Assembly (NCBI RefSeq): GCF_016865255.1
Contig: NZ_CP033381.1
Span: 3,100,001 to 3,164,000, forward strand
Length of the DNA: 64,000 nt
Reading direction: 5' to 3'
From: Methylomonas sp. LW13
Lineage (GTDB): Bacteria > Pseudomonadota > Gammaproteobacteria > Methylococcales > Methylomonadaceae
Shown: one piece after another, positions 27,330-35,800 of the stretch
How the letters are laid out: every line of letters starts with the position of its first letter
Position numbering within the stretch: position 1 is the first letter of the stretch
Translations under genes and position numbers: made by a program
The notes under the pieces: generated by a model
Database searches by the model: none
Told to the model about the DNA's origin: nothing
What the model saw: the letters and a program-made list of their open reading frames with translations, nothing else

Positions 27330-28182
27330 AAGTATCCTTCTTGCTGGGGTTTATGGCAGGGTGATCGGCATGACGGCGAGCTTCGTACAAACCAAAGCCG
27401 GCCAACGCCAAGCCGCTGAGGACATCGACAAAATAGTGATAACGCAAATAAAAAGTAGCGATCCATAAACCCAATATCGGCAATAACAACACCCAAAACT
27501 CAAGGCGATGATGCCGTCCGGCAAATCCCAGTATATAGAGCGTCACCGCAACATGTAGACTCGGCCAGACATCGACTTTATTACTGCCCTGCTCAACCAT
27601 CGCTTGATTAAATGCAGTTACCGCGCCGCCGCTGAATTTCACGTTGAACAACTCCGGATAGGCCAGCCAAGGCCCCGCAGCCGGTACCAGCAGATAACCG
27701 AGAAACCCCAAACCGTAAACCGCGAATAGGCCGGTGTAAAATTCCCCGAGCAACTCCCGGCGCCGGAAAAAATAACGCAGCAGGCTGACCAGCAATAATG
27801 GCATCAATAACAAGTAGCAAGCGCTCATTAGCTCGGTGAGCGGCGGGCTAATCCATTGTTCCAACCATACCGACGGCGTTTCGCCTATCAATAACCTATC
27901 CAATGCCAATAACTGGGCATCGAAGCGTACGCTCCTGACAGCGGGGATCGCCCCGGCCATGGCTTGATACGACACATTCATACCAACCGCCAGACTGACG
28001 CAAATGGCCGCCAATAACCCCCAACTGCGTTGCCTGGAATACCTGCGTGCCAACCCCGCCATGCCGGCCAGCATTGGACAAAACAATAGACTCCAAACCG
28101 TCAGGTGCGCGATTTCTATGGCTGAAACGGCGCCCAGATAGATACTGAAATAGCGTAAGGGCGGGTCGAGAAGTTTATTCAT
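27313..28182 (-). CDS. PAP2-family membrane phosphatase
   Basis: 289 residues with about six membrane helices. PAP2 motifs are visible toward the C-terminus: WPSLHVAVT (PSxxH type) and YHYFVDVLSG (the third motif, HYxxD-like). Family members remove phosphate from lipid phosphates or exchange head groups (inositol phosphotransferase type). It overlaps the acyltransferase upstream by 8 bp and the phosphotransferase downstream by 17 bp, so the three work in one transcript. Acting on phosphatidic acid or a prenyl phosphate is an inference. Confidence 0.85.
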   Translation of the reverse strand: MNKLLDPPLRYFSIYLGAVSAIEIAHLTVWSLLFCPMLAGMAGLARRYSRQRSWGLLAAICVSLAVGMNVSYQAMAGAIPAVRSVRFDAQLLALDRLLIGETPSVWLEQWISPPLTELMSACYLLLMPLLLVSLLRYFFRRRELLGEFYTGLFAVYGLGFLGYLLVPAAGPWLAYPELFNVKFSGGAVTAFNQAMVEQGSNKVDVWPSLHVAVTLYILGFAGRHHRLEFWVLLLPILGLWIATFYLRYHYFVDVLSGLALAGFGLYEARRHADHPAINPSKKDTYANAV

Positions 28183-29371
28183 GTGCTTTCCGCTCCGCCA
28201 AATTCCGATAGGTTGTTACCAATACCGCCCTCACCTCAGGATGAAAAACCGCGTTACCGAGTGCTACCGTCAATTTACGGAATCGGTACCAAGCCAATAG
28301 GCCAACGGTGCTGATCGCGCCGTAAAGAACAAACCAACTCGGCCCGGCTAATAAAAACAAACCCGCGCAAACGGTCACGACCCAAAATAATCCTACCGGC
28401 AAACCGACGACCATGCGCCAAAAGGCAATGACATTCGGCTCGTCCGGCAGAAGCTGACTAGCGATATGCCCAGCAGCCAGTACCGGGAAATTCAATATGC
28501 TGAAACACCCGATGACAGGCGCCAGCAGTAACCATTTAACTAAATCCCGCTGCCACAACCGGAGCGGTATTAAAGGAAGGCCTTGATGAAGAAAAAGACC
28601 TTTATCCTTGGCAACTGCCTCCAACTGCCTTAGCGACTCGGATAAAGCAGGCGCAATCTGCCCCTCGAGTTTTTTTAAGTGTTCAGCGTAAGAAAGATCG
28701 GTACTTAAAATACGGGCATAAGCCAATTTTTCTGCCGTTTGCTGAGCTTCGGTATCGACAAAATTAGCCCCAACAGCCTCCAGGCCATCGGTAATCGACT
28801 GGTGTATCGCTATCTCGTCGACATTTTGTGGAATGATGGGTTCACCTATCAAAACCTCAACACGGCTTTGCCAGCGAGTAGGGTCTTCATAGTGAACAGC
28901 CAAGGGCTGGATAATGGGCCTGACTCCAGCAGCCATGGCTTGGGCTACGATACGCGCGGCACCACGATTAAACGGTAAATGTCGGCAACCGAGCGAACTG
29001 GTGCCTTCCGGCATGATGAAGAGTTGTCCACCCACTGTCAGTAACTCTATACATTCCGCCAAGGCTTTGCCGTTATCGGCCTTAATGCCGCGAGCCTTAT
29101 CCTTGGCACGGGCTACCGCGATACCACGGAACAAAAATCTGCCCAACGGTAAGCGCTGCAGCTGCGCCGATACCATCGGCATGGCCAAAGGAACAGCCAG
29201 CGAATACGGTGCGGCATCGAGTGCGCCATTGCGGTGAGTGGCTACAAACACGACAGGGCCGACTAACGTTAGCCGCTCTTTGCCGACGACTCTTATTCGG
29301 CTGAATGCCAGATAGCCAATACAGCGCCATACGCCGTGGTGAAGCAATCCCGCAATATTTAGACTCGTCAT
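28175..29371 (-). CDS. PlsC-like lysophospholipid acyltransferase
   Basis: 398 residues. The acyltransferase motif HRNGALD (HX4D) is near residue 47 and the second block MPEGTSSLG near 120; two hydrophobic helices occur in the last third (about 270-350). Such enzymes acylate lysophosphatidic acid or similar lipids. It is longer than PlsC (about 240) because of the C-terminal membrane part. It is the first gene of a three-gene lipid-related operon. Confidence 0.85.
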   Translation of the reverse strand: MTSLNIAGLLHHGVWRCIGYLAFSRIRVVGKERLTLVGPVVFVATHRNGALDAAPYSLAVPLAMPMVSAQLQRLPLGRFLFRGIAVARAKDKARGIKADNGKALAECIELLTVGGQLFIMPEGTSSLGCRHLPFNRGAARIVAQAMAAGVRPIIQPLAVHYEDPTRWQSRVEVLIGEPIIPQNVDEIAIHQSITDGLEAVGANFVDTEAQQTAEKLAYARILSTDLSYAEHLKKLEGQIAPALSESLRQLEAVAKDKGLFLHQGLPLIPLRLWQRDLVKWLLLAPVIGCFSILNFPVLAAGHIASQLLPDEPNVIAFWRMVVGLPVGLFWVVTVCAGLFLLAGPSWFVLYGAISTVGLLAWYRFRKLTVALGNAVFHPEVRAVLVTTYRNLAERKAHE

Positions 29372-29496
29372 ACTAACGCCCTTCCTTGTCAGGCAATATT
29401 CGTAGCACGAAATATAGCTGGAGAATCCGGTTAAGGTATGTCGCTTAGCGGACGCATTGCGGTAAGCCGTATTTGTCAGAACTTTTAAAATTGAAG

Positions 29497-30315
29497 CTAG
29501 CCATCAACCAGCAAACGAAATCCAAAGAATTCGCTGCGTTGGGATTTATCGAAGTGGTATCGGTAGGCGGAACGGGCGAAGGTCGCATCGGCATCCCAGG
29601 AGCCGCCGCGAGCAATTCGTTCTGTTGCGGATTCCCAAGACAACGGCGTACTAACTGAGCTTCCGACACTGAAATTCTCTCGCCAAGCATCCTGGCACCA
29701 CTCCCAAACATTGCCGTGCATCTCGTAAAGCCCCCAGGCATTAGCGGGCAAACTCTTTACCGGCACGGGTTTACCGCGAAATTCGCACTTCGGCGCGTTT
29801 GCATAGGGGTAGTCGCCGTTAAAATTCGCTTGCTGCGAATCAATCGTTTCACCAAAATTGAACGGCGTATCGCTACCGCTACGACAGGCGTATTCCCATT
29901 CCGCTTCGCTAGGTAGCCGGCCTTGAAAACCAGGGATAGCCTCGTTTAACTGCGCAATAAACGCTTGGGCATTGTCCCAACTCACCCGATGCACGGGAAA
30001 GTCGCGATGTTCCTGATGGCGGCTGGGATTATCACCCGGATGAACTTGCAACCAAAGCGCTTGAGTCACAGCGGTGTCGGCCAGCCAAAAACCTGATTCG
30101 AAGTCCACCCGCTGCCGGTATTCGTAGTTGTAGCGTCCTGTTTCAGTCTCCGGGGAACCCATCAAAAATGTCCCCGGCTCAATCCAGCGAAACACTTGCC
30201 TGACATTGTTGAATATTAAAGTCTGCCATAAGCCATAACCATCCTCGCCCCATTCGCTGGCCCAAGCCAGGGGGAACATCGGAGGCGACAAGTGATTGCG
30301 GTAGGGTGAGCTCAT
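29497..30315 (-). CDS. FGE/SUMF1-fold protein, second copy (no variable-region signature)
   Basis: 272 residues, nearly all FGE-sulfatase/C-type-lectin-like: FRWIEPGTFLMGSPE, WLADTAVTQALW, LPSEAEWEYACRSG, YEMHGNVWEWCQDAW, RIARGGSW and FGFRLLVDG. The Cys pair used by true formylglycine-generating enzyme is absent, so it is not expected to make formylglycine. It ends right after the FGFRL strand, has no tail, and its codons at the surface positions (GAT GCC GAT GCG ACC TTC) show no C-ending bias. It shares the preceding stretch with the large copy, follows it by 98 bp and is probably part of the same operon. Confidence 0.85.
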   Translation of the reverse strand: MSSPYRNHLSPPMFPLAWASEWGEDGYGLWQTLIFNNVRQVFRWIEPGTFLMGSPETETGRYNYEYRQRVDFESGFWLADTAVTQALWLQVHPGDNPSRHQEHRDFPVHRVSWDNAQAFIAQLNEAIPGFQGRLPSEAEWEYACRSGSDTPFNFGETIDSQQANFNGDYPYANAPKCEFRGKPVPVKSLPANAWGLYEMHGNVWEWCQDAWRENFSVGSSVSTPLSWESATERIARGGSWDADATFARSAYRYHFDKSQRSEFFGFRLLVDG

Positions 30316-30413
30316 AATTTACAGGCAGATAAACATCAGCGGCAAAATTCGCGTTTAGTCTTTGGCAAAAGATACTTCATCATTTTTGACATTCGGCCAG
30401 CTTACGCCAATAT

Positions 30414-33341
30414 TTAGGCATCTTCGCCGTCAACCAGGCCGGCGGCGGCTCCGCGACGCCCGCTGTCTGGCCAGGGCGTGTCCCTGGCCGTCACCGGCTC
30501 TACGGCTCCGCCTGCCGTTGCTGGCCTGAGCTCAGATTGACCTAGGGCAAGCCGAAAACCGATGCTGAGGTAGCGGTAGTCCTGCGCGTGGCGGTTACGG
30601 ATGGCTGAGCGCACGTCCCTACCGTAGCTGAGCCAAGAGCCGCCGCGCAACACGCGGTCGCCGCTTGCGTCGGTATCCGCAGGCGTTAACGGATCGACCA
30701 CGGCCGCAGTGCCCAGATCAGCATGCCACGCATCCCGACACCATTCCCAGACGTTGCCGTGCATTTCGTATAGCCCCCACGGGTTGACCGGCAGCGACTT
30801 CACCGCAACGGTCTTTTCACGGTCCCAACTCCAGCCTCGTTCACCGCCAGCATAGGGACGGTCTCCTTCATAGTTGACCTGTTGCGGCGTGATCTTGGCG
30901 CCGAATGCAAACGGCGTGGCCGTGCCGGCTCGACAGGCGTATTCCCATTGCGCCTCGGTCGGCAATTGGGCTCGCAAGCCGGGCACCAGAGTATTCAGAC
31001 GTTCGATAAACCGCTGGACATCGTCCCAACTGATCTGATCTACCGGGTTTTGCGGATCCTTTTTGAAATAACTAGGATTGTCGCCGCCGAGCACCGCCAG
31101 CCAGAAAGCCTGGGTGACGACGGTGTCGGCCAGCCAGAAGCCTTGAGTTAAGGTGACCGCATGCAGGGTTTCGTCGTCGTAGCGTCCCGGTTCGTCTTCC
31201 GGCGAACCCATCATAAAAGTGCCCGGCTCGATCCAGCGGAAACGCTGGGTGACCCGGTTGACGGTGAGGTCGGCGTAGAGGCCGTATTCATCAAAACCAA
31301 GCGACTGGCCGTCATCATTTTTAATCAACCAACCGAAACTTTGCTGCGTATGAAAGGTATGTACATCAGCACTAACCCGAAGGCCACCTTCTACCAACGA
31401 TCTCAACTCGTAACGCTTACCGGCAAAAAACAGGCTGACAATCAATCCTTCATCAGAACAAAAAATGCTATCCGCCCAATTCGGTTTTCGGAAAGGCATC
31501 AGCGTCAATCGGTTCATTCCAGTATCAATCGTCAGGATTTGGCCTTGCAAACGAGGGATAATTTGTAGCGGCTCATTTTCGAGTGGCAATTTAACGAACG
31601 ATTCCGCGATATTCCAGCGATCATTATCAAGTTCTCTAGTTATCAATCTAATGCTGTCGTGCACTGCAATAAATTGACTGAATTGCACGCCACCAAACTC
31701 GGCCGGACGTTGGTCAACACCCGTTAACCATATACTTTCGCCATATTGCCAGACCGCATATCGAGCAAGGTGCGTGGGCTCTCGAATGATAGTCTGAACG
31801 ACTTCTGCATCATATTCCGCAGGCAACGGAGCGCCGGCCCGCAGTTGCTCGCGGTATGCCAGTCCATACAGCGCGCTGGTATAGCGGTCGTTATAGTGAC
31901 AAATCGCTTCACCGCTTAACCGGTTTAAATGCCGCCGGGCAAATTGCGTCATGCCGCTGTCGGCCTGGGCACCCTGCAGGGTTTTGGCGAAGCGTTGCAT
32001 AAAAGCCTCCGCCTGTTGGACATCGGCCAATTGTTCGAGCGGGAAAGCCACCAAAGGCAAGGCGTTGATGACTTCCTCCGCCCAAATCGCCGGAAACTGG
32101 CCGATATGCTGGCGTTTGAGCAAACTCAAGACTTGATATTGCAAGCCGGCGTCCAGCTGTTTAAATTCGGCCTGATACTCGGCCCGTTTTTCCGGGCGCA
32201 TGCTGATGGCGGTATAACCCCATTGCATATCGGCATGCTGATACACCGCCGCTTCGATGCCGCTATCGGCTTGTTCAGCGGGTAAACAGCTTAGCACGGC
32301 GCGCAGCAACTCAGGTTCGACGTGTACGGCGACGGATAACAATGCCAAGACCTTGCGGACATGCTCAGCGTGGGCCTTGATATCCGGATCGATCTTTTCC
32401 GGTTTGAGCTTGCCGTGTTTGTTCCACAACACTTGGCGGATGGTTTTTAGGCGCTCGGGCTGTTGCTGGGCCGCCGATACGGGTGCCAGCACGATCGGCG
32501 TAGTGTTTTTGCGGCTTAGTTGCCGGAAAAAACTGTCCCACCGCGTGCGTATCGGGCTGTGTTGTTCAGCCAATTGCCCCAGGTCGCTGACGATGAACAC
32601 CACACTTTGCGCGGTGAGCGCTTGCCACTGCTTAAGCTGTTGCTGTTGCTGTTGATCAAACCAATCCCAATATTCGCCTTGCGGGTCATCGTCAATCACG
32701 CGAATTTCCAGGCCGTTCAAGCCGTACTGACGGACGATACTTTCACACAAACGATGGGCGTCCAACCAGAACGGCAGCAAGCGTTTGTTCAGATCGAGGA
32801 CGACATAAACCCGCCCGGCCGGCAGCACTCGTGGCTTGCGCGGTAGATGATACAAGGTTTGCAGGCGGGCGATACGTTTGACCAACTGCGGTATATCCAG
32901 TCGCTGCCCCGAGCTATTGCTTATGGATTGCCGCAAAAAATCGCGCATACGGGCTTCGGGTACGATGGCTTGATGCGGCAGCGGTTCTCCGCTGGCAAAG
33001 GGTTGCAAATCGGCGTCGGAAAGCGGCTCAACGCCTTGAAGCGCGGGCGGCAAGTTGTCGCCAAGCTGTTGCGGATCGGCATAATGCTCATAATGAGCAA
33101 GGGCGTAGAACAATGCTTGCGGGCGTTTCTGAGCGAATTTAGCCGGCGTAGGAACAGGGGCTGGGTCTATTTCGGGTGGCTCCCGAGGGGAAACTTTAAA
33201 ATCAATTTCATGGCTTATCGTGACTGGCGCAGACCATTCGTAACCCAATATCGTCGCGCCCAGGCATTTTTCGTCCTGAGTTTGACAGCGCTGCAGCCAG
33301 CGCAGTAAGTCGCCGCGGCTGGTCTGAGTATGAATCGGCAT
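30414..33341 (-). CDS. Large sensor-like protein: vWA-like region plus FGE/CLec domain with DGR-type variable region
   Basis: 975 residues. About 165-320 is a Rossmann-like, vWA-type region (VYVVLDLNKRLLPFW, VVFIVSDLGQL) with a degenerate metal site; about 320-690 is helical and beta-rich and not recognised; about 700-935 is the FGE/C-type-lectin-like domain (RWIEPGTFMMGSPE, LPTEAQWEYACRAG, YEMHGNVWEWCRDAW, GDRVLRGGSW, IGFRLALGQ). True FGE catalytic cysteines are missing. Residues 904-927 carry a diversity-generating retroelement signature (see variable region). Its ATG overlaps the MoxR stop by one base, so it is translated with the ATPase. Probable role: variable ligand-sensing partner of the ATPase/protease system. 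Confidence 0.8.
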   Translation of the reverse strand: MPIHTQTSRGDLLRWLQRCQTQDEKCLGATILGYEWSAPVTISHEIDFKVSPREPPEIDPAPVPTPAKFAQKRPQALFYALAHYEHYADPQQLGDNLPPALQGVEPLSDADLQPFASGEPLPHQAIVPEARMRDFLRQSISNSSGQRLDIPQLVKRIARLQTLYHLPRKPRVLPAGRVYVVLDLNKRLLPFWLDAHRLCESIVRQYGLNGLEIRVIDDDPQGEYWDWFDQQQQQQLKQWQALTAQSVVFIVSDLGQLAEQHSPIRTRWDSFFRQLSRKNTTPIVLAPVSAAQQQPERLKTIRQVLWNKHGKLKPEKIDPDIKAHAEHVRKVLALLSVAVHVEPELLRAVLSCLPAEQADSGIEAAVYQHADMQWGYTAISMRPEKRAEYQAEFKQLDAGLQYQVLSLLKRQHIGQFPAIWAEEVINALPLVAFPLEQLADVQQAEAFMQRFAKTLQGAQADSGMTQFARRHLNRLSGEAICHYNDRYTSALYGLAYREQLRAGAPLPAEYDAEVVQTIIREPTHLARYAVWQYGESIWLTGVDQRPAEFGGVQFSQFIAVHDSIRLITRELDNDRWNIAESFVKLPLENEPLQIIPRLQGQILTIDTGMNRLTLMPFRKPNWADSIFCSDEGLIVSLFFAGKRYELRSLVEGGLRVSADVHTFHTQQSFGWLIKNDDGQSLGFDEYGLYADLTVNRVTQRFRWIEPGTFMMGSPEDEPGRYDDETLHAVTLTQGFWLADTVVTQAFWLAVLGGDNPSYFKKDPQNPVDQISWDDVQRFIERLNTLVPGLRAQLPTEAQWEYACRAGTATPFAFGAKITPQQVNYEGDRPYAGGERGWSWDREKTVAVKSLPVNPWGLYEMHGNVWEWCRDAWHADLGTAAVVDPLTPADTDASGDRVLRGGSWLSYGRDVRSAIRNRHAQDYRYLSIGFRLALGQSELRPATAGGAVEPVTARDTPWPDSGRRGAAAGLVDGEDA
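30469..30489 (-). other. Hairpin downstream of the variable region
   Basis: A perfect 8-bp stem (GGCCAGGG/CCCTGGCC) with a 5-nt loop lies in the gene tail about 48 bp past the end of the FGFRLALGQ codons. DGR target genes are known to have a hairpin or cruciform of about this size just downstream of the initiation-of-mutagenic-homing site. It is within the coding frame. Confidence 0.55.
30537..30656 (-). other. DGR-type variable region (VR) candidate
   Basis: Codons 896-935 of the large FGE protein. At the positions where FGE-type DGR targets are variable, the codons are CTC AGC TAC (904-906), GAC (909), ATC (914), AAC (916), CAC (918), GAC TAC (921-922) and TAC CTC AGC ATC (924-927). All end in C and all can come from AAC by changing only the two A positions. 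Invariant scaffold codons between them (GGT, AGG, GTG, TCA, CGT, GCG, CAG) do not share this pattern. The GC-rich stretch after it is a possible IMH. Confidence 0.6.
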
Positions 33342-34327
33342 TACAACGCTTTGCGCAACACAAAGTGCTGGATCTCAGCCAGCAAGCATTGCTGATAAGT
33401 ATCCCGCTCTTGGCCTTGCACTGAGGAATCAGTCATTTCATCCAGCGCTGCCAATAAATCCAGGTATTCCGCCAAGCCGGCCTTGATGGTGCCGTGGCGC
33501 TCAGCCTCCTGCCGGTCGGCGATTAGTTGTTGTAGCGCCAGGCGTTTGATAGCGTGACTGCACTGGCTATCATTGAAATGCACCTTGGCGCGCTCCAAAA
33601 ACCAGGTTTCAAGGTTTTTATCATCCACCGCCAAATGCAGCACCAGACAGCGCCGAATAAACGCCGCCGGCAATTCACGCTCGTCGTTGCTGGTGATGAT
33701 CACTAGCGGCGGCGCAGCTTGTTTGTCTGCCGTCTGCAGTGTCTTACCGATGGTTTCTCCCAACAGCGGTACGTCAAAGCCGCCGTTACCCAGCACTTCT
33801 AATAGTGCGTTCGGCAACGAAGGTTCGGCTTTGTCGATTTCGTCGATGAGCAAAACAATGCCGTTGTCCAGTTCCCCGTCGTCGGAAATCTGCGGACGGT
33901 AGACTTTATGACGGCAGACATCGTTATATTGCTTGGCCGCACTATCCCAGCCAAAGGTCCACCACAGCACACCGGGATTGAGATAATGCTTGGGGTTGAG
34001 TTTGTCATCATCTTTGATACCGGCGTGAGCGTCGTTGAGGCGTGCGACCGGATCGTAACGCCAGAGCAAATCCTGACCTTCGGTGTTGATGTTGACGACT
34101 TCGGCGATGAATTTGCGCTTGAGTTTGGCCGCAGCCGCGCGCGCCAAGTAGCTCTTGCCGAGCCCCGGTTCACCTTTAACCAACAAAGGCCGGCGGGTCG
34201 CCAAGGCCATTTCCAGGGCATAAGCGCTGGCTTTATCCAGAAAATAACGGCCTTGCCGCCAGGAACCACAGTCCGCGTAATCGATAACGCTATCGGCTTG
34301 AAAATGTTTGAGGGTGGTTGCTGTCAT
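33341..34327 (-). CDS. MoxR-type AAA+ ATPase
   Basis: 328 residues from the ATG at 34327, which overlaps the protease stop (ATGA); a longer frame to 34468 is not needed. Walker A GEPGLGKS is at 52-59, Walker B LLIDEIDKAEPSLPNALL follows, and VIITSNDERELPAAFIRRC holds sensor 1 and an Arg-rich segment. MoxR ATPases usually pair with vWA proteins to remodel partners; the next gene starts with a vWA-like region, so the pair may form such a complex. Operon: Trypco2, protease, this gene, FGE protein, with overlapping starts. Confidence 0.9.
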   Translation of the reverse strand: MTATTLKHFQADSVIDYADCGSWRQGRYFLDKASAYALEMALATRRPLLVKGEPGLGKSYLARAAAAKLKRKFIAEVVNINTEGQDLLWRYDPVARLNDAHAGIKDDDKLNPKHYLNPGVLWWTFGWDSAAKQYNDVCRHKVYRPQISDDGELDNGIVLLIDEIDKAEPSLPNALLEVLGNGGFDVPLLGETIGKTLQTADKQAAPPLVIITSNDERELPAAFIRRCLVLHLAVDDKNLETWFLERAKVHFNDSQCSHAIKRLALQQLIADRQEAERHGTIKAGLAEYLDLLAALDEMTDSSVQGQERDTYQQCLLAEIQHFVLRKAL

Positions 34328-35775
34328 GTGCTTGGTTGGCTGGTTTCGAGTATGTTGAAGAGCTCTGTGATTTTGGCACTCAACTTGGCTTCTTTTTCCG
34401 CTGCGGCTTCGCCATAGTGAACAATAGGTAAATCCGGGAGGCAGTCTGCGGCAATTAAAGCCTGGCAATTGGCGGCATCAAGCAAAGGGTTGTTAGTCAA
34501 ATTAGTATCCCGCCGATTTAATTCCAGGCGATGCAGTTGGTTTAAGGAGCGATTTTGCCGCTGTTTTATCGTGGAATTCAAAGCCTCAAGCTCAAAGGCG
34601 TCAATCGGCTCGGGCGGCGGCGCTTTGTGAATTGCCTTGTAAATGGTTTCGGTGGCGTCTTTTATAAACTCTGTCTGGCTCCAACCGGTTTCACGGGTAA
34701 ACACGGCAGCATTGATCGTATGCCTGCCATGCACTTTACCGTCATTTCTCACGAACTCGGGATTGGTATCGTAAAGCGCCGCCAGCGACAATTCAGCCGC
34801 CATCGCGGTGCGCACCGGCAAGTTAATCAAAGCCTGCTTGATTGCTTGGCATTCCGGGGCCATCAGGCCAGCAAACAAACAGAATAGTTGCCTGAGATTC
34901 TGGCGTAGTAACTCGCCGGAATCTTGTTTGAACGCATCGGCACCGGCGCGGAGCAACACATCTAAAACCGCTAAATCATCCTCCTTAAAGGCTTCCAGCA
35001 ATTTGTCTGTTAATTTTTGATTGGTAGTATTCGCCACATTCAAATTTAATTGACCGGCAATTTGCTTGAACAGAGCGTCCTGCGTGGTCATTTTTGACAA
35101 GACATCGCTAATTTGTCGTTTCTGCTCGGCAACGAATTTTTGATGTTTTTGAATCTGGCCTTGTATACCCGTTATTTCTTGGAATTCTTGGTCATTTCGA
35201 ATTAACCAGGGTATGGAAATAGCAGTGAAACATTCATCACGCTTTTGGGGCGTCGCGGTGATAATCGCAAATAGTTGCGGCCCGTGAAATACCGGCGCCC
35301 CCGATAATCCGCACCAACCGGCTTTCTCCAAAGCATCACTTTTGCAGGAAATGGTGAGTTTAGGCGTGGCGACATTCGGTGGAAAGAACTCCCCCATCAC
35401 CGGTATTTTTTCGCGCAATCCCGATCCAGCTTCCTTGCCGATAGCCGGATAGCCATAACCGCTCCACTGTTCATGGCTTTTTGGATCGCGTGACGCCAAT
35501 AGGTCTGATGAAAGCGACATGTTTGGTGGGGTTTGGCACCTGAGAATGGCCATGTCGTGTTCATCGCTGCCCCAAACAATTTCGGTGACATTCGTATCGA
35601 CATGCTTTGAATCCGGCCATTCAATCGCAATAGGCACCGCCTTATCACGCTCATCAAAAACAACGACGTGGCGTGCTGTCAATACCAACCCCTCAGCGAT
35701 GGGATAACCAGTGCCAATAGCGCGCTTGCCATCCTTTTTCGTCGGCAGAATCTTTGCAATCAGCTTGGTATCCAT
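34324..35775 (-). CDS. Trypsin-like serine protease with C-terminal helical region
   Basis: 483 residues. A chymotrypsin-fold protease occupies about 1-200: catalytic His36 (TARHVV), Asp74 (HDMAIL), Ser159 (GLSGAPV). There is no signal peptide, so it acts in the cytosol. Residues about 200-480 are helical, with heptad-like stretches near 200-240, and would serve as an adaptor or regulator. Cytosolic trypsin-like proteases of this type occur with MoxR, FGE and Trypco genes in predicted conflict systems, where the protease is the likely effector. The start has GGGGA upstream; 25 bp after Trypco2. Confidence 0.85.
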   Translation of the reverse strand: MDTKLIAKILPTKKDGKRAIGTGYPIAEGLVLTARHVVVFDERDKAVPIAIEWPDSKHVDTNVTEIVWGSDEHDMAILRCQTPPNMSLSSDLLASRDPKSHEQWSGYGYPAIGKEAGSGLREKIPVMGEFFPPNVATPKLTISCKSDALEKAGWCGLSGAPVFHGPQLFAIITATPQKRDECFTAISIPWLIRNDQEFQEITGIQGQIQKHQKFVAEQKRQISDVLSKMTTQDALFKQIAGQLNLNVANTTNQKLTDKLLEAFKEDDLAVLDVLLRAGADAFKQDSGELLRQNLRQLFCLFAGLMAPECQAIKQALINLPVRTAMAAELSLAALYDTNPEFVRNDGKVHGRHTINAAVFTRETGWSQTEFIKDATETIYKAIHKAPPPEPIDAFELEALNSTIKQRQNRSLNQLHRLELNRRDTNLTNNPLLDAANCQALIAADCLPDLPIVHYGEAAAEKEAKLSAKITELFNILETSQPST

Positions 35776-35800
35776 AATTAATCCCCGCTAAATGCCTCGG

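Noticed and set aside
30414..33341. DGR reverse transcriptase or template repeat near the variable region
   Set aside because: No ORF in the window carries RT motifs and I found no second copy of the VR with AAC codons, so only a target is reported, not a complete DGR.
29497..33341. Active formylglycine-generating enzymes
   Set aside because: Both FGE domains lack the catalytic cysteines in the GGSW region, so they are treated as lectin-like scaffolds.
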